Source: Clostridia bacterium (GTDB lineage: Bacteria; Bacillota; Clostridia; Oscillospirales; Acutalibacteraceae). Taken from it: a stretch of DNA of 63,900 nt. Position 1 is the stretch's first letter, and every line of letters starts with the position of its first letter. The position numbers and the translations under genes were made by a program. Positions 35,348-45,626 of the stretch are shown here, piece after piece. The stretch covers positions 1 to 63,900 of the forward strand of contig JAFVTQ010000005.1 of NCBI GenBank assembly GCA_017503135.1. Reading direction: 5' to 3'. The notes below the pieces were generated by a model. The model saw only the letters and a program-made list of their open reading frames with translations. It did not search any database and was not told where the DNA came from.

Positions 35348-35746
35348 ATGCAAATTACAGATGCAATCGGTGATATGCTCACCAGAATCCGTAATGCGAA
35401 TTCCGCAAAGCATGATACAGTGAAAGTGCCTGCATCAAACATGAAGAAAGCGATTGCTCAAATTCTTGTTGATGAAGGTTACATCAAAGGATTTACAGTA
35501 GAAGAAGACGGTAAGCAAGGCGTAATTGAAATCGCTCTTAAATACGGTCCTAACAAATCAAGCGTAATTACAGGTATCAGAAGAGTTTCAAAACCTGGTT
35601 TACGTATTTACACAAACTGTGAAGACATGCCAAAGGTAATGAAAGGTCTTGGTATTGCAATCCTTTCAACATCTAAGGGTGTTATGACAGATAAAGAAGC
35701 TCGCAAGCTCAACGTGGGCGGCGAAGTTCTCGCATTCGTTTGGTAA
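35348..35746 (+). CDS. rpsH: 30S ribosomal protein S8
   Basis: 132 aa. [20 protein letters not shown] at the start and [33 protein letters not shown] at the end. In E. coli it is the repressor of the spc genes. Confidence 0.98.
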   Translation: MQITDAIGDMLTRIRNANSAKHDTVKVPASNMKKAIAQILVDEGYIKGFTVEEDGKQGVIEIALKYGPNKSSVITGIRRVSKPGLRIYTNCEDMPKVMKGLGIAILSTSKGVMTDKEARKLNVGGEVLAFVW

Positions 35747-35760
35747 GGAGGGTACAGTAA

Positions 35761-36303
35761 ATGTCACGTATAGGCAGAAACCCTATCGCAGTTCCTGCAG
35801 GGGTAGAAGTTAAAGTAGATGGCAGCACTGTTACCGTTAAAGGCCCTAAGGGCACACTTACAAGAACAGTGCACAGCAATATGAAGGTTGAACTCGATGG
35901 CGCAGTTGTTACAGTTGCTCGTCCTGACGATTCAAACCTCAACAAATCACTCCACGGTCTCACACGTACACTCATCGCTAACATGATTGAAGGCGTTGAA
36001 AAGGGTTATTCAAAAGAACTTGAAGTTAACGGCGTTGGTTACCGTGTAGCAGTTCAGGGTAAGGACCTTGTTCTTAACATTGGTTTCTCACATCAGGTAA
36101 TTATGCCTGCTCCAGAAGGAATCACAGTTGAGACTCCTACACCTAACAAGATTGTTATCTCAGGTCCTGACAAGCAGAAGGTTGGTCAGTTCGCAGCAGA
36201 AGTTCGCGAAAAGAGACCACCAGAGCCATATAAGGGCAAGGGTATCAAGTATGTTGACGAACATATCCGTCGTAAAGAAGGTAAAGCCGGTAAGGGCAAA
36301 TAA
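35761..36303 (+). CDS. rplF: 50S ribosomal protein L6
   Basis: 180 aa. [17 protein letters not shown], two alpha/beta repeats and the C-terminal [19 protein letters not shown] signature. Confidence 0.98.
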   Translation: MSRIGRNPIAVPAGVEVKVDGSTVTVKGPKGTLTRTVHSNMKVELDGAVVTVARPDDSNLNKSLHGLTRTLIANMIEGVEKGYSKELEVNGVGYRVAVQGKDLVLNIGFSHQVIMPAPEGITVETPTPNKIVISGPDKQKVGQFAAEVREKRPPEPYKGKGIKYVDEHIRRKEGKAGKGK

Positions 36304-36321
36304 TAGGAGGAGAGTAAAGCT

Positions 36322-36681
36322 ATGGTTAACAGACCAGATACAAAGGCAGCAAGACTCAAGAGACATAAGAGAGTCCGCGCCAAGATTTCAGGCACTGCAG
36401 AGTGCCCACGCCTTAATGTGTTCCGTTCTCTCCAGCATATCTATGCTCAGTTGATTGACGACGTTGCAGGTGTAACACTTGTAAGCGCTTCATCAACAGA
36501 GAAGGACTTCGCAAATTACGGCGGTAATAAAGATGCAGCTAAAGAAGTTGGTAAACTTCTTGCTGAAAGAGCAAAAGAAAAGAACATCACAGATGTTGTA
36601 TTTGACAGAGGCGGCTACGTTTACACAGGTAGAGTAGCAGCTCTCGCAGAAGGTGCCCGTGAGGGCGGCCTCAACTTCTAA
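36322..36681 (+). CDS. rplR: 50S ribosomal protein L18
   Basis: 119 aa 5S rRNA-binding protein: [22 protein letters not shown] and [28 protein letters not shown]. Confidence 0.98.
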   Translation: MVNRPDTKAARLKRHKRVRAKISGTAECPRLNVFRSLQHIYAQLIDDVAGVTLVSASSTEKDFANYGGNKDAAKEVGKLLAERAKEKNITDVVFDRGGYVYTGRVAALAEGAREGGLNF

Positions 36682-36699
36682 GGAAAGGAGAAATTTAAA

Positions 36700-37200
36700 A
36701 TGGCTATTATTGACGCATCAACACTCGAACTTCAGGAAAGAGTAGTTGCTATCAACCGTGTTTCTAAAACAGTTAAGGGCGGCCGTATTATGAAATTCTC
36801 CGCTTTGGTTGTTGTAGGTGACGGTAACGGTATCGTAGGCTTCGGTCTTGGTAAATCAGGCGAAGTTCCAGATGCTATCCGTAAGGGTATTGAAGCTGCT
36901 AAGAAGAACCTTATCAAAGTTTCTCTTAAAGGCACAACAATCCCACATGAAATTACAGGTAAATTCGGTGCAGGCGTAGTTCTTATGAAACCTGCTGCAC
37001 CTGGTACTGGTGTTATCGCTGGTGGCCCTGTTCGTGCCGTTGTTGAAATGGTAGGTATCAAGGACATCCGTTCAAAAGCACTTCGTTCAAACAATCCTTG
37101 CAACGTAGTTAGAGCAACTATCGACGGTCTTTCAAAGATCCGTACAGCAGAAGAAGTTGCTGCTATTCGTGGCAAATCAGTTAAAGAGATTACAGAATAA
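36700..37200 (+). CDS. rpsE: 30S ribosomal protein S5
   Basis: 166 aa. [31 protein letters not shown], and [15 protein letters not shown] in the second domain. Affects decoding fidelity. Confidence 0.98.
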   Translation: MAIIDASTLELQERVVAINRVSKTVKGGRIMKFSALVVVGDGNGIVGFGLGKSGEVPDAIRKGIEAAKKNLIKVSLKGTTIPHEITGKFGAGVVLMKPAAPGTGVIAGGPVRAVVEMVGIKDIRSKALRSNNPCNVVRATIDGLSKIRTAEEVAAIRGKSVKEITE

Positions 37201-37215
37201 GGAGGGTGGAGAATT

Positions 37216-37395
37216 ATGGCAAACATTCAGATTAAACTCGTAAAGAGCCTTATCGGAAGTAAAAAAGACCAAATCGCCACCGCTCATGCACTTGGTCTCC
37301 GCAAAATTGGGGATGTAACTTGTCAGCCAGACAACGCACAGACTCAGGGTAAGATTAAGAAGATTTCACATCTTTTAGAGGTAACTAAGGCTTAA
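37216..37395 (+). CDS. rpmD: 50S ribosomal protein L30
   Basis: 59 aa, found by reading the gap between rpsE and rplO. ATG at 37216 behind GGAGGGTGG, with [20 protein letters not shown] and ALGLRKIGD, which are diagnostic; ends in TAA at 37393-37395. Usual length and position for L30. Confidence 0.96.
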   Translation: MANIQIKLVKSLIGSKKDQIATAHALGLRKIGDVTCQPDNAQTQGKIKKISHLLEVTKA

Positions 37396-37409
37396 GGAGG
37401 TGCACAAAA

Positions 37410-37850
37410 ATGAAATTGCACGAACTTTCACCTGCAGCTGGTTCAAAGAAAGACGTTAAGCGTATCGGTCGTGGTGCTGCTTCAGGTCAGGGTAAAACAG
37501 CTGGTAAAGGTCACAAGGGTCAGAAGGCCCGTGCAGGTAGAGGTATGAGAATCGGCTTCGAAGGTGGCCAGATGCCTTTACAGAGAAGACTTCCAAAGCG
37601 TGGTTTCAACAATATCTTCGCTAAGGAAATCGCTACTGTTAACGTTTCAGCACTCAATGCTTTTGAGGATGGTGCAACAGTAGATATCGAGGCACTCGTT
37701 AACGCAGGCCTTGTTAAGAAAGCTCTTGATGGAGTTAAAGTATTAGGAAATGGCGAGCTCAGCAAAAAACTTACTGTTAAAGTAAACGCATACTCTGATG
37801 CTGCAAAGCAGAAGATTGAGGCAGTAGGCGGAAAGGCTGAGGTGATTTAA
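37410..37850 (+). CDS. rplO: 50S ribosomal protein L15
   Basis: 146 aa. Basic Gly-rich N-terminus ([25 protein letters not shown]), then the folded domain ([16 protein letters not shown]). Standard place before secY. Confidence 0.98.
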   Translation: MKLHELSPAAGSKKDVKRIGRGAASGQGKTAGKGHKGQKARAGRGMRIGFEGGQMPLQRRLPKRGFNNIFAKEIATVNVSALNAFEDGATVDIEALVNAGLVKKALDGVKVLGNGELSKKLTVKVNAYSDAAKQKIEAVGGKAEVI

Positions 37851-37852
37851 CA

Positions 37853-39178
37853 GTGTTCCAGACATTTATTAACGCTTGGAAAATTGTTGACCTCCGTAAA
37901 AAACTTCTTTTTACAGCGCTCATCATTTTCATTTATAGAATTGGTTCAGCGTTGCCAGTTCCATTCGTTGACATTGCGTCAAACGGACTCTTTGGTGAAG
38001 AAGCTGCAGGTACATTCTTGACATACCTTTCAATGATGACAGGTAATGCTTTCAACTATGGTACATTGTTCGCTCTCTCAATTACACCATATATTAACGC
38101 ATCAATTATTATTCAGCTTCTTGCAGTTGCAATTCCTGCACTTCAAAAGCTTTCTAAAGAAGGCGAAGAAGGCAGAAAGAAGATGAATAAAATCACTCGT
38201 TATTCAGCTATTGCATTGGGTCTCTTGCAGAGTATTGCTTACTACTTCTTCATCAAATCACAAGGTTTCCTTGTAGGCGATGCAAACGGTAAGGCATTCA
38301 CAGGTTTCTCAGCAGTTCTTCAGGCAGTTGTAGTAATTCTTTGCTACACAGCAGGTACAGCACTTGTTATGTGGCTTGGCGAACGTATCAACGAAAAGGG
38401 TATCGGTAATGGTATCTCAATGATTCTTTTCGCTGGTATCGTAGCTCGTATGCCAACAACAATTTACAACCTTTATCAATACTTTGACAGAGGTGGCGCT
38501 TACTTCGTACTCGTGCCAATCGCAGCAGCAGCTCTTATTGGTATGATTTTCTTCATCGTTTGGATGGATAATGCAGAAAGAAGAATCCCAGTTCAATATG
38601 CAAAGCGTGTTGTAGGTCGTAAGATGTACGGCGGACAGAGCACACATATGCCAATTAAGGTTAATATGTGCGGTGTTCTTCCAGTTATCTTCGCATCATC
38701 AATTCTTTCAATTCTTCCTACAATAGCTATGTTTGCTCCTGGTGAAAAAGATAGTTTCTGGTACAATCTTACAACAGTATGGCTTGGTCAGACACACCCA
38801 TTCTATGGAACAATCTATTTCATCTTTATCATTTTCTTTGCTTATTTCTATGCGGCTATCCAGTATAACCCAATTGAAATGGCAGATAACCTTCGTAAGA
38901 ACAGTGGTTCAATCCCAGGCATCCGTCCTGGCAAACCAACTTCAACTTACATCACAAAGGTTCTTAACAGAATGACACTTATTGGTGCACTTCTTCTCAG
39001 TGTAGTTGCAATGTTCCCAATTGTTTATTCACAGTTTGCTGGTCTCTTCACAGAGAACGGTATGAACCTTGCAGTCGGTGGTACATCAATTATCATTATG
39101 GTTGGTGTTGCTCTTGAAACTCAGAAGCAGCTCGAAAGCCAGATGATGATGCGTCACTATAAAGGCTTCCTTGATTAA
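37853..39178 (+). CDS. secY: Preprotein translocase subunit SecY
   Basis: 441 aa, ten membrane helices. GTG start at 37853, 2 nt after the rplO stop, with SD GAGGTGATT inside the rplO end. Signatures: SALPVPFVDI, LSITPYINASIIIQLL, GIGNGISMILFAGI and the R/K-rich cytosolic loops (AERRIPVQYAKRVVGRKMYGG). Main protein-export pore, also needed to insert the prepilins. Confidence 0.98.
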   Translation: MFQTFINAWKIVDLRKKLLFTALIIFIYRIGSALPVPFVDIASNGLFGEEAAGTFLTYLSMMTGNAFNYGTLFALSITPYINASIIIQLLAVAIPALQKLSKEGEEGRKKMNKITRYSAIALGLLQSIAYYFFIKSQGFLVGDANGKAFTGFSAVLQAVVVILCYTAGTALVMWLGERINEKGIGNGISMILFAGIVARMPTTIYNLYQYFDRGGAYFVLVPIAAAALIGMIFFIVWMDNAERRIPVQYAKRVVGRKMYGGQSTHMPIKVNMCGVLPVIFASSILSILPTIAMFAPGEKDSFWYNLTTVWLGQTHPFYGTIYFIFIIFFAYFYAAIQYNPIEMADNLRKNSGSIPGIRPGKPTSTYITKVLNRMTLIGALLLSVVAMFPIVYSQFAGLFTENGMNLAVGGTSIIIMVGVALETQKQLESQMMMRHYKGFLD

Positions 39179-39195
39179 TATCGGAGGTAAATGAT

Positions 39196-39828
39196 ATGAA
39201 CTTAATCCTTCTCGGCGCTCCAGGCGCAGGAAAAGGCACACAAGCAGAGAAGATTTGTGAAAAATTCAATATTCCTGCTGTGTCAACAGGTAATATCATC
39301 AGAGAAGCACTTAAAAACGGCACAGATATGGGACTCAAAGCTAAGTCCTATATCGATGCCGGCAAATTAGTGCCAGATGATGTTGTTATTGGTATTATCA
39401 AAGAGAGACTTGCAGAGAGTGACTGTGCAAATGGTTTCATTCTCGATGGTTTCCCAAGAACAATACCTCAAGCAGAAGCTCTCGATAATATGGGCATCGT
39501 AATCGACAAGGTTGTTGATATCGAAGTTCCAGACGAAAAGATTGCTGCTCGTCTTGGTGGTAGAAGAGTTTGCCTTAAATGTGGCGCAACTTATCACCTT
39601 GAGTACAAGAAACCAGCAAAAGATGGCATCTGCGACGTTTGTGGTGATGAACTTGTTCAGCGTAAGGACGACAGTCCTGAAACAGTGCTTGATAGACTTA
39701 ATGTTTATCACGAACAGACAGAACCACTTAAAGACTACTATGCAAAGACAGGTAAGCTTGTTATAGTAGAAGGACAAGAAGAAGTTGCTGATACAACTGC
39801 TCTTGTTTTCAAAGTTTTGGAGGATTAA
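39196..39828 (+). CDS. adk: Adenylate kinase
   Basis: 210 aa. GAPGAGKGTQAE P-loop, VSTGNIIREAL, GFPRTIPQAEAL, and a LID domain with a four-cysteine zinc site (CLKC and CDVC), as in Gram-positive enzymes. Interconverts AMP, ATP and ADP. Followed after 1 nt by map. Confidence 0.97.
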   Translation: MNLILLGAPGAGKGTQAEKICEKFNIPAVSTGNIIREALKNGTDMGLKAKSYIDAGKLVPDDVVIGIIKERLAESDCANGFILDGFPRTIPQAEALDNMGIVIDKVVDIEVPDEKIAARLGGRRVCLKCGATYHLEYKKPAKDGICDVCGDELVQRKDDSPETVLDRLNVYHEQTEPLKDYYAKTGKLVIVEGQEEVADTTALVFKVLED

Positions 39829-39829
39829 C

Positions 39830-40579
39830 ATGATAGTGCTTAGAACTGCAAAAGAAATTGATATGATGCGCAAAGCGTGTCAAATTTCAGCAGAAGCATT
39901 ACAGATAGCAGGTGAAGCGGTCAAGCCTGGTGTTACAACATACGAGATTGACCAGATAGCTTACCGTTATATTAAAAAGCAAGGTGCAGAACCAAACTTC
40001 TTAAATTATAACGGATTTCCTGCTACGGCATGTATTTCCATAAATGACGAGGTCATTCATGGCATTCCGTCTAAGAACAGAGTGCTTAAAGAGGGCGATA
40101 TAGTGAGTATCGACCTTGGGGCTAAGGTGAATGGCTATAACGGCGATAATGCTGCTACATTTGCTTGCGGAACAATTTCCGATGAAGCAAAGCGGCTGTG
40201 CGATACAACTCGTGAGAGCCTTTATTTAGGTATCGAACAAGCTATCGCAGGCAACAGAATCGGTGATATAGCATTTGCAATTCAGTCCTATTGTGAAGAG
40301 AGAGGTTTTTCAGTTGTCCGTGAGTTTACAGGACATGGAATTGGAACTCACCTTCACGAAGACCCGTCCGTTCCGAATTACGGAACACAGGGAAGAGGTC
40401 AAAGACTTCTACCTGGAATGACAATTGCAATCGAGCCAATGGTAAATATGGGTTCAAAAGCAATTAAATGTTTGCCTGACGGTTGGACCGTCAAAACGCT
40501 TGACGGCAAACTGTCCGCTCACTTTGAACACACAATTGCGATTACAAAAGGTGAGCCAATGATACTTACAAAACTTTGA
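39830..40579 (+). CDS. map: Methionine aminopeptidase type I
   Basis: 249 aa from the ATG at 39830 (MIVLRTAKEIDMMRKA), with SD GGAGGA in the end of adk; the longer in-frame ORF would overlap adk by 44 nt. Metal ligands are seen in SIDLGAKVNGYNGD, TGHGIGTHLHE, EPMVN and HFEHTIAI. Removes the initiator Met from new proteins. Confidence 0.97.
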   Translation: MIVLRTAKEIDMMRKACQISAEALQIAGEAVKPGVTTYEIDQIAYRYIKKQGAEPNFLNYNGFPATACISINDEVIHGIPSKNRVLKEGDIVSIDLGAKVNGYNGDNAATFACGTISDEAKRLCDTTRESLYLGIEQAIAGNRIGDIAFAIQSYCEERGFSVVREFTGHGIGTHLHEDPSVPNYGTQGRGQRLLPGMTIAIEPMVNMGSKAIKCLPDGWTVKTLDGKLSAHFEHTIAITKGEPMILTKL

Positions 40580-40590
40580 TGAGGTGACTT

Positions 40591-40848
40591 ATGAAGCTTT
40601 GTAAAGGTGATTTGGTGCTTTGTAATGCAGGTCGCGAGAAAGACAGATTTATGTGTGTGACAGCATTTGACGAAAAGTATGTATATGTCTGTGATGGCAA
40701 AGAGAGAAAGCTTGACAATCCGAAGCGAAAAAATCTCAAGCACATTATAAAAACAGATAAAAAACTTTCCGAAGAGATGTTCTCAACGGACAGAGCATTG
40801 AGAAAAGCATTATCGAAAGAGGTTAACTTATGGCAAAACAAGACATGA
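40591..40848 (+). CDS. KOW-domain RNA-binding protein (L14e-like)
   Basis: 85 aa. KOW-like N-terminus ([32 protein letters not shown]), then a basic Lys-rich tail. Small KOW proteins of this type are usual between map and infA in Clostridia. Presumed ribosome- or rRNA-associated; exact role unknown. Overlaps infA by 19 nt. Confidence 0.82.
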   Translation: MKLCKGDLVLCNAGREKDRFMCVTAFDEKYVYVCDGKERKLDNPKRKNLKHIIKTDKKLSEEMFSTDRALRKALSKEVNLWQNKT

Positions 40849-41048
40849 TTGAAGTTGACGGTACAGTCGTTGAAGTTCTTCCTAATACAAACTTTATAGT
40901 AGAACTTGAAAACGGACACAAAGTACACGCTCGAATTTCGGGTAAACTTCGTATGAACTACATCAGAATTCTTCAGGGTGACAAGGTAACGGTTGAACTT
41001 TCACCATATGACCTTAACAACGGAAGAATTACATGGCGTTCAAAGTAA
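40830..41048 (+). CDS. infA: Translation initiation factor IF-1
   Basis: 72 aa S1/OB-fold protein: [43 protein letters not shown]. Full length. SD AAAGAGGT lies inside the KOW gene. Confidence 0.98.
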   Translation: MAKQDMIEVDGTVVEVLPNTNFIVELENGHKVHARISGKLRMNYIRILQGDKVTVELSPYDLNNGRITWRSK

Positions 41049-41082
41049 GAATTTGACAGCATTTTTTAGGAGGTAATTTATA

Positions 41083-41196
41083 ATGAAAGTCAGACCTTCT
41101 GTCAAGAAAATTTGCGAAAAGTGCAAAGTAATTAAACGCAAGGGCAAAATCATGGTTATCTGTGAAAACCCTAAGCACAAGCAGCGTCAAGGCTAA
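41083..41196 (+). CDS. rpmJ: 50S ribosomal protein L36
   Basis: 37 aa, found by reading the gap after infA. ATG at 41083 behind [28 protein letters not shown], with zinc ligands CxxC, a third Cys (VICEN) and His (KHKQRQG). Standard place and size. Confidence 0.97.
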   Translation: MKVRPSVKKICEKCKVIKRKGKIMVICENPKHKQRQG

Positions 41197-41314
41197 GATA
41201 AATTTTAATAAAGTTGCTACTGCAGAGTAACTTGAATTTATCTTGAGCGTTTTCGCTCAATCGTTTCTAAAGTACTAAGGAACGATACAAAATTTGAAAA
41301 GGCTTTAAATAGCC
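41197..41314 (+). promoter_or_regulatory. Tandem hairpins upstream of rpsM (alpha operon)
   Basis: Four stems in a row: GATAAATT/AATTTATC (41197-41242) with AAGTT/AACTT inside; the perfect TTGAGCG-TTTT-CGCTCAA (41243-41260); TCGTT/AACGA (41261-41285); GGCT/AGCC (41301-41314). No strong terminator. In E. coli the matching site binds S4 and controls rpsM-rpoA; here S4 is also in the operon, so a similar role is possible. Confidence 0.5.
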
Positions 41315-41344
41315 GCATTTTTGAAAATGGAGGTGCAACTGTAA

Positions 41345-41713
41345 ATGGCTCGTATTTCAGGTGTTGACTTACCAAGAGAAAAGAGAATCGAAATCGGTCT
41401 CACATATATCTATGGTATTGGCAGAAAAACAGCTAGTGACATTGTTGCTGCAACAGGCATTAATCCAGACACACGTGTTAAGGATTTGACTGAAGAAGAC
41501 GTTTCAAAGCTTCGTGAGTACATCGAACACAACGTAACAGTTGAAGGTGACCTCAGAAGAGAAACAGCATTTGATATTAAAAGACTTGTTGAAATTGGTT
41601 GCTACAGAGGTGTTCGTCACCGCAAGAATCTCCCAGTAAGAGGTCAGCGTTCAAAGACAAACGCTCGTACACGTAAGGGACCAAAGAAGACAATCGCTAA
41701 CAAGAAGAAGTAA
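41345..41713 (+). CDS. rpsM: 30S ribosomal protein S13
   Basis: 122 aa. [30 protein letters not shown] and the basic tail [23 protein letters not shown]. First gene of the alpha group. Confidence 0.98.
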   Translation: MARISGVDLPREKRIEIGLTYIYGIGRKTASDIVAATGINPDTRVKDLTEEDVSKLREYIEHNVTVEGDLRRETAFDIKRLVEIGCYRGVRHRKNLPVRGQRSKTNARTRKGPKKTIANKKK

Positions 41714-41730
41714 GAAGGAGGGGCTAAATA

Positions 41731-42132
41731 ATGGCAAAGCAAGTTAAAAAAGGCGCTGTAACACGCAGACGTCGTGAAAAGAAAAACATTGAAAAAGGCG
41801 CAGTTCATATTCAGTCCACCTTCAACAATACTATCGTTACAATCACTGATACACAGGGTAACGCAGTATCATGGGCAAGCGCAGGTGAAATGGGCTTCAG
41901 AGGCTCAAGAAAATCAACACCATTCGCTGCTCAGACAGCTGCTGAAACAGCAGCTAAGGTTGCGATTGACCACGGTATGAAAACCGTAGAAGTATACGTT
42001 AAGGGCCCAGGTTCAGGACGTGAAGCTGCAATCCGTGCATTGCAGACAGTAGGTCTTGAAGTTACAATGATTAAAGACGTAACTCCAATTCCTCACAACG
42101 GCTGCCGCCCACCTAAGAGAAGACGTGTATAA
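41731..42132 (+). CDS. rpsK: 30S ribosomal protein S11
   Basis: 133 aa. [39 protein letters not shown] and [11 protein letters not shown] at the end. Confidence 0.98.
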   Translation: MAKQVKKGAVTRRRREKKNIEKGAVHIQSTFNNTIVTITDTQGNAVSWASAGEMGFRGSRKSTPFAAQTAAETAAKVAIDHGMKTVEVYVKGPGSGREAAIRALQTVGLEVTMIKDVTPIPHNGCRPPKRRRV

Positions 42133-42155
42133 CAGAAATTTGGAGGTAACAGATT

Positions 42156-42782
42156 ATGGCAAGATATACCGGTGCGGTTTGTAAGCTCTGCCGTCGTGAA
42201 GGTAAGAAACTCTTCCTTAAAGGCGACCGTTGCTATACTGGTAAATGCGCTCTCGAAAGACGTTCATACGCTCCTGGACAGCATGGCCAGAACCGCAAAA
42301 AAGTTTCTGAATATGGTATGCAGCTTCGTGCAAAGCAGACAGCTAAGCGCTACTACGGTATTCAGGAAGGACAGTTCTATAAATATTTCTTGATGGCTGA
42401 AAAGCGTCAGGGTATTGTCGGTGAAAACCTTTTAAGAATTTGTGAAAGCCGTCTTGATAACGTTGTTTATCTTCTCGGATGGGCTTCATCTCGTGCAGAA
42501 GCAAGACAGCTCACAATTCATGCACACTTCCGTGTAAACGGTAAGAAGGTTGACGTTCCATCATACCTTCTTAAAGCAGGTGATGTAGTATCAGTTAAGG
42601 ATGCAAGCAAAGACAGCGTTAAAATCAAGGCTGTTCTTGAAGCAAATGCATCTCGCCCTGTTCCTGCATGGCTTGATAAGAATGCAGAAGAACTTTCAGC
42701 AAAAATTGCAAGACTTCCAGAAAGAGAAGAAATTGCAGTTCCAGTTGAAGAACATCTTATCGTCGAGCTTTATTCAAAATAA
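42156..42782 (+). CDS. rpsD: 30S ribosomal protein S4
   Basis: 208 aa. Zinc-binding form, with cysteines in CKLC and CYTGKC near residues 9-31, the [24 protein letters not shown] signature, and the S4 RNA-binding fold ([23 protein letters not shown]). Possible autoregulator through the hairpins upstream of rpsM. Confidence 0.98.
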   Translation: MARYTGAVCKLCRREGKKLFLKGDRCYTGKCALERRSYAPGQHGQNRKKVSEYGMQLRAKQTAKRYYGIQEGQFYKYFLMAEKRQGIVGENLLRICESRLDNVVYLLGWASSRAEARQLTIHAHFRVNGKKVDVPSYLLKAGDVVSVKDASKDSVKIKAVLEANASRPVPAWLDKNAEELSAKIARLPEREEIAVPVEEHLIVELYSK

Positions 42783-42845
42783 TAGGCTTGAAATTTATAT
42801 TTTATACTATGCAGAACTATCTGTACTCAGTTAGGAGGGTTTTGA

Positions 42846-43796
42846 ATGATAGGAATTGAGAAGCCCAGCATTGAAGCACTTGATTTAACTGCTGACGGAA
42901 CTTATGGCAAATTCGTCGTTGAACCACTTGAAAGAGGATATGGTACAACACTTGGTAACAGCCTTAGACGTGTTCTTTTGTCATCACTTCCAGGTTATGC
43001 AATTACTTCGGTAAAAATTGACGGTGTTCTTCATGAATTCTCAACCATTGACGGTGTGAAAGAAGACGTAACTGAAATCGTTTTGAATCTTAAAGGTGTA
43101 ATCCTTAAAATTCACGGTGACGGACCAAAAACAATTTATATCGACGCAAGTGGCAAATGCGAAGTTACAGCAGGTGACATTCAGGTTGATTCAGACGTTG
43201 AAATTCTTAATCCTGAACACCTCATCGCTACTCTTGAAGATGGAGCTTCACTTAAGATGGAGCTCACAGCTGATAGAGGCAGAGGGTATGTTTCAGCAGA
43301 AAGAAACAAACAACTTATGCAGCCAGTTATCGGCGTAATCGCAATAGATTCAATTTACACACCTGTATTAAAAGTAAACTATACAGTTGAAAATACTCGT
43401 GTTGGTCAGATTACTGACTATGACAAGCTTTCACTTGAAGCTTGGACAGACGGAACAATTTCAGCGCAAGAGGCCGTTTCTCTCGGCGCAAAAATCCTTA
43501 CAGACCACCTCAATCTCTTTGTTGACCTTTCAGATGAAGCAAGAGAAACAGAGACAATGATTGACAAACCAGACGATGTTAAGGGCAAAACACTTGAAAT
43601 GACAATTGAAGAACTTGACCTTTCAGTTCGTTCATTCAACTGTCTCAAGCGTGCAAGCATCAACACAGTTGAAGACTTAACAAATCGTTCAGAAGAAGAT
43701 ATGATGAGAGTTAGAAACCTTGGTAGAAAATCTCTTGACGAGGTTATAGCAAAGCTTGATTCTCTCGGTCTTACTCTTCGTAAGGATGACGAATAA
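42846..43796 (+). CDS. rpoA: RNA polymerase alpha subunit
   Basis: 316 aa. N-terminal assembly domain ([28 protein letters not shown]), flexible linker, and C-terminal domain with two HhH-like motifs ([34 protein letters not shown]) that contact UP elements and activators. SD GGAGGG. Confidence 0.98.
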   Translation: MIGIEKPSIEALDLTADGTYGKFVVEPLERGYGTTLGNSLRRVLLSSLPGYAITSVKIDGVLHEFSTIDGVKEDVTEIVLNLKGVILKIHGDGPKTIYIDASGKCEVTAGDIQVDSDVEILNPEHLIATLEDGASLKMELTADRGRGYVSAERNKQLMQPVIGVIAIDSIYTPVLKVNYTVENTRVGQITDYDKLSLEAWTDGTISAQEAVSLGAKILTDHLNLFVDLSDEARETETMIDKPDDVKGKTLEMTIEELDLSVRSFNCLKRASINTVEDLTNRSEEDMMRVRNLGRKSLDEVIAKLDSLGLTLRKDDE

Positions 43797-43813
43797 TAAA
43801 GGAGTGATTTCGA

Positions 43814-44161
43814 ATGCCAGGAACAAGAAAACTCGGCAGAACAAGCGATCACCGCAAGGCTATGCTCAGAGGTATGGTAACATATCTTATCGAGAACGGT
43901 CAGATTGAAACAACAGTAACCAGAGCTAAAGAAGTTAGAGCTATGGCTGAAAAGATGATTACAATTGCAAAAGATAGCAGTCTTCACTCAAAGAGACAGG
44001 TTTATTCTTTCATCACAAAAGAAGCAGTTGCTAAAAAGTTGATGGATGAAGTTGCACCAAAGTTTGCTGATAAGAACGGTGGTTACACTAGAATTATCAA
44101 AACAGGTCCAAGAAGAGGCGACGCTGCTGAAATGTGCATCATTGAACTCATCAATGACTAA
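43814..44161 (+). CDS. rplQ: 50S ribosomal protein L17
   Basis: 115 aa. [34 protein letters not shown] and the [14 protein letters not shown] end. Last gene of the ribosomal cluster; the usual followers (ecfA, truA, rplM, rpsI) are not here. Confidence 0.98.
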   Translation: MPGTRKLGRTSDHRKAMLRGMVTYLIENGQIETTVTRAKEVRAMAEKMITIAKDSSLHSKRQVYSFITKEAVAKKLMDEVAPKFADKNGGYTRIIKTGPRRGDAAEMCIIELIND

Positions 44162-44192
44162 TGCGGTAAGGCTTTAATAAACCATAAAATCA

Positions 44193-44224
44193 ACCCCTTG
44201 GGAGTTTCCAAGGGGTGTTTTTTT
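44193..44224 (+). terminator. Terminator of the ribosomal cluster
   Basis: ACCCCTTGG / CCAAGGGGT, perfect 9 bp with a 6-nt loop, followed by a T-rich run. Confidence 0.95.
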
Positions 44225-44256
44225 ATATAAAAATATTTAGCGCAACAAACCATTGC

Positions 44257-44286
44257 TTGACATATTCTTGCGTTTATGCAATTATA
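44257..44286 (+). promoter_or_regulatory. Promoter of the small membrane protein pair
   Basis: TTGACA (44257-44262), 18 bp, ATTATA (44281-44286). Before the first gene lies a 6-codon ORF with its own SD (ATG at 44310, stop TAA 44328-44330), a possible leader peptide or remnant. Confidence 0.45.
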
Positions 44287-44352
44287 GAGATAGAAAGTAG
44301 GTGATAATTATGCAGAATAAAGCCTTGTAATATTATTTTAAGGAGTGATTTT

Positions 44353-44787
44353 ATGAGAAGAAAATTTGATATTTTCTCTTTTTTAGCTATATTTTTTGTT
44401 GTATGGTATCTTTTAACATCAACTATTTATATTTTGGAATATTATGCTAATATCAAGTTGGTGACTTTGTTAGGAGAAAGCCTAACATATCCCTTGATGT
44501 TTGTTGCAACTTTGGGTGGTGCGTTTATAGGTGAAGCTCATTTCATTATAATTGCATGGTCTCCGATAGTTGCTTTGATAATTGGTATTGCTGGTTGGGT
44601 TTCAAGAGAAAGAAATGGAAAATATTTTTTGATATTACCATGTCTATCATTGGTTGCACAGCTATTATTGTTCTTTGTTCAAGGCACAGAATTTTTTGCA
44701 TTTTTATATTACATTTTCCCAATATTTTCAATGTTCTTTTTGCTGCTTTGGGCATTTATAGAGGTATTAATACTTATAAGAGGATAA
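44353..44787 (+). CDS. Small polytopic membrane protein, unknown function
   Basis: 144 aa; SD AAGGAGTGA. Four predicted helices (~10-32, 50-80, 88-112, 115-142), short basic loops, no conserved motif that I recognise. Very AT-rich. Its SD region is nearly the same as that of the next gene, as if both arose by duplication, but the proteins differ. Not close to any named family by eye. Confidence 0.65.
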   Translation: MRRKFDIFSFLAIFFVVWYLLTSTIYILEYYANIKLVTLLGESLTYPLMFVATLGGAFIGEAHFIIIAWSPIVALIIGIAGWVSRERNGKYFLILPCLSLVAQLLLFFVQGTEFFAFLYYIFPIFSMFFLLLWAFIEVLILIRG

Positions 44788-44826
44788 TTTACAGAACCTT
44801 ATAATATTAAATTAAGAGGTGATTTT

Positions 44827-45285
44827 ATGAATAAAAAACTTAAAATAGGATATATTGCACTTTGTGTTATATGTATTCTTAATTTTATATATGATAATCA
44901 TATAATTATTGCGAGCACGCATATCGGTCAAGTTTCGGGAGGAATTTTAGGAAAGACTCAGGATTTTCTATTTAGTCTTGGCGTGCCGTTATTAATTCTT
45001 TGCAGATTTATACCGCTTATTGTTTCTATAATAGTTTCGGTAATAGTTTTTAAATTTTATAGAAACTCGTTAACCAAAGCAACTGCAAATCTCGCAATAT
45101 TCGGATTTGTACCATATTTATTGTTTAATGTATTAACTTCAGGTTTGGGAACAAAGATAGCACTTGCTTTGAATATGATGATTGCACTTAATTGGATAAT
45201 GATTGCTGTTGGTATCATAAAAGTCATTTATTCAATAATAGTGATTGTGTTTATGTTGAAAGATATAAAACGATTATCTGCATAA
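44827..45285 (+). CDS. Small polytopic membrane protein, unknown function
   Basis: 152 aa; SD AGAGGTGA. Four hydrophobic helices (~5-25, 50-78, 88-112, 118-145). No motif recognised. Probably co-transcribed with the gene at 44353 and ended by the bidirectional terminator that follows. Confidence 0.65.
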   Translation: MNKKLKIGYIALCVICILNFIYDNHIIIASTHIGQVSGGILGKTQDFLFSLGVPLLILCRFIPLIVSIIVSVIVFKFYRNSLTKATANLAIFGFVPYLLFNVLTSGLGTKIALALNMMIALNWIMIAVGIIKVIYSIIVIVFMLKDIKRLSA

Positions 45286-45302
45286 GATGGTTAAAGAAAA
45301 AG

Positions 45303-45331
45303 GGGACTGTGAGTTTTCACAGTCCCTTAAT
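45303..45331. terminator. Bidirectional terminator
   Basis: GGGACTGTGA / TCACAGTCCC, 10 bp, loop GTTT, with T runs on both strands. It ends the membrane protein pair (plus) and the nagA operon (minus). Confidence 0.92.
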
Positions 45332-45333
45332 TT

Positions 45334-45624
45334 TTATTTATCTTTATATTTCACTTGCAAAAACTTATCAAACTCGCGATAAAAATATGCCGAGCCAACC
45401 ACAAATGAAACTAAAGTGAATATGAGATAAAGTGCAAGATTACTATTGCAACCGAAGTAAGAGCCACAATACATCTTGCAAAGAATTGCTGTTTCTGCAC
45501 TTATAATTGACATAATGAGAAATACTGAATATGCAAGGCAGAAAACAACTTTGCCATAAGTAGTCTTTGCAAATTCTCTGAAATACTTTTTAAGGTCTTT
45601 GTTCTTTAAATCGTAGATTGTCAT
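45334..45624 (-). CDS. Small membrane protein downstream of nagA
   Basis: 96 aa; SD GGAGGAA lies in the nagA end, and the start is 2 nt after the nagA stop. Charged N-terminus, two hydrophobic helices (~24-46, 60-82), charged C-terminus. Last gene of the phosphodiesterase-nagA operon. Function unknown. Confidence 0.7.
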   Translation of the reverse strand: MTIYDLKNKDLKKYFREFAKTTYGKVVFCLAYSVFLIMSIISAETAILCKMYCGSYFGCNSNLALYLIFTLVSFVVGSAYFYREFDKFLQVKYKDK

Positions 45625-45626
45625 AA

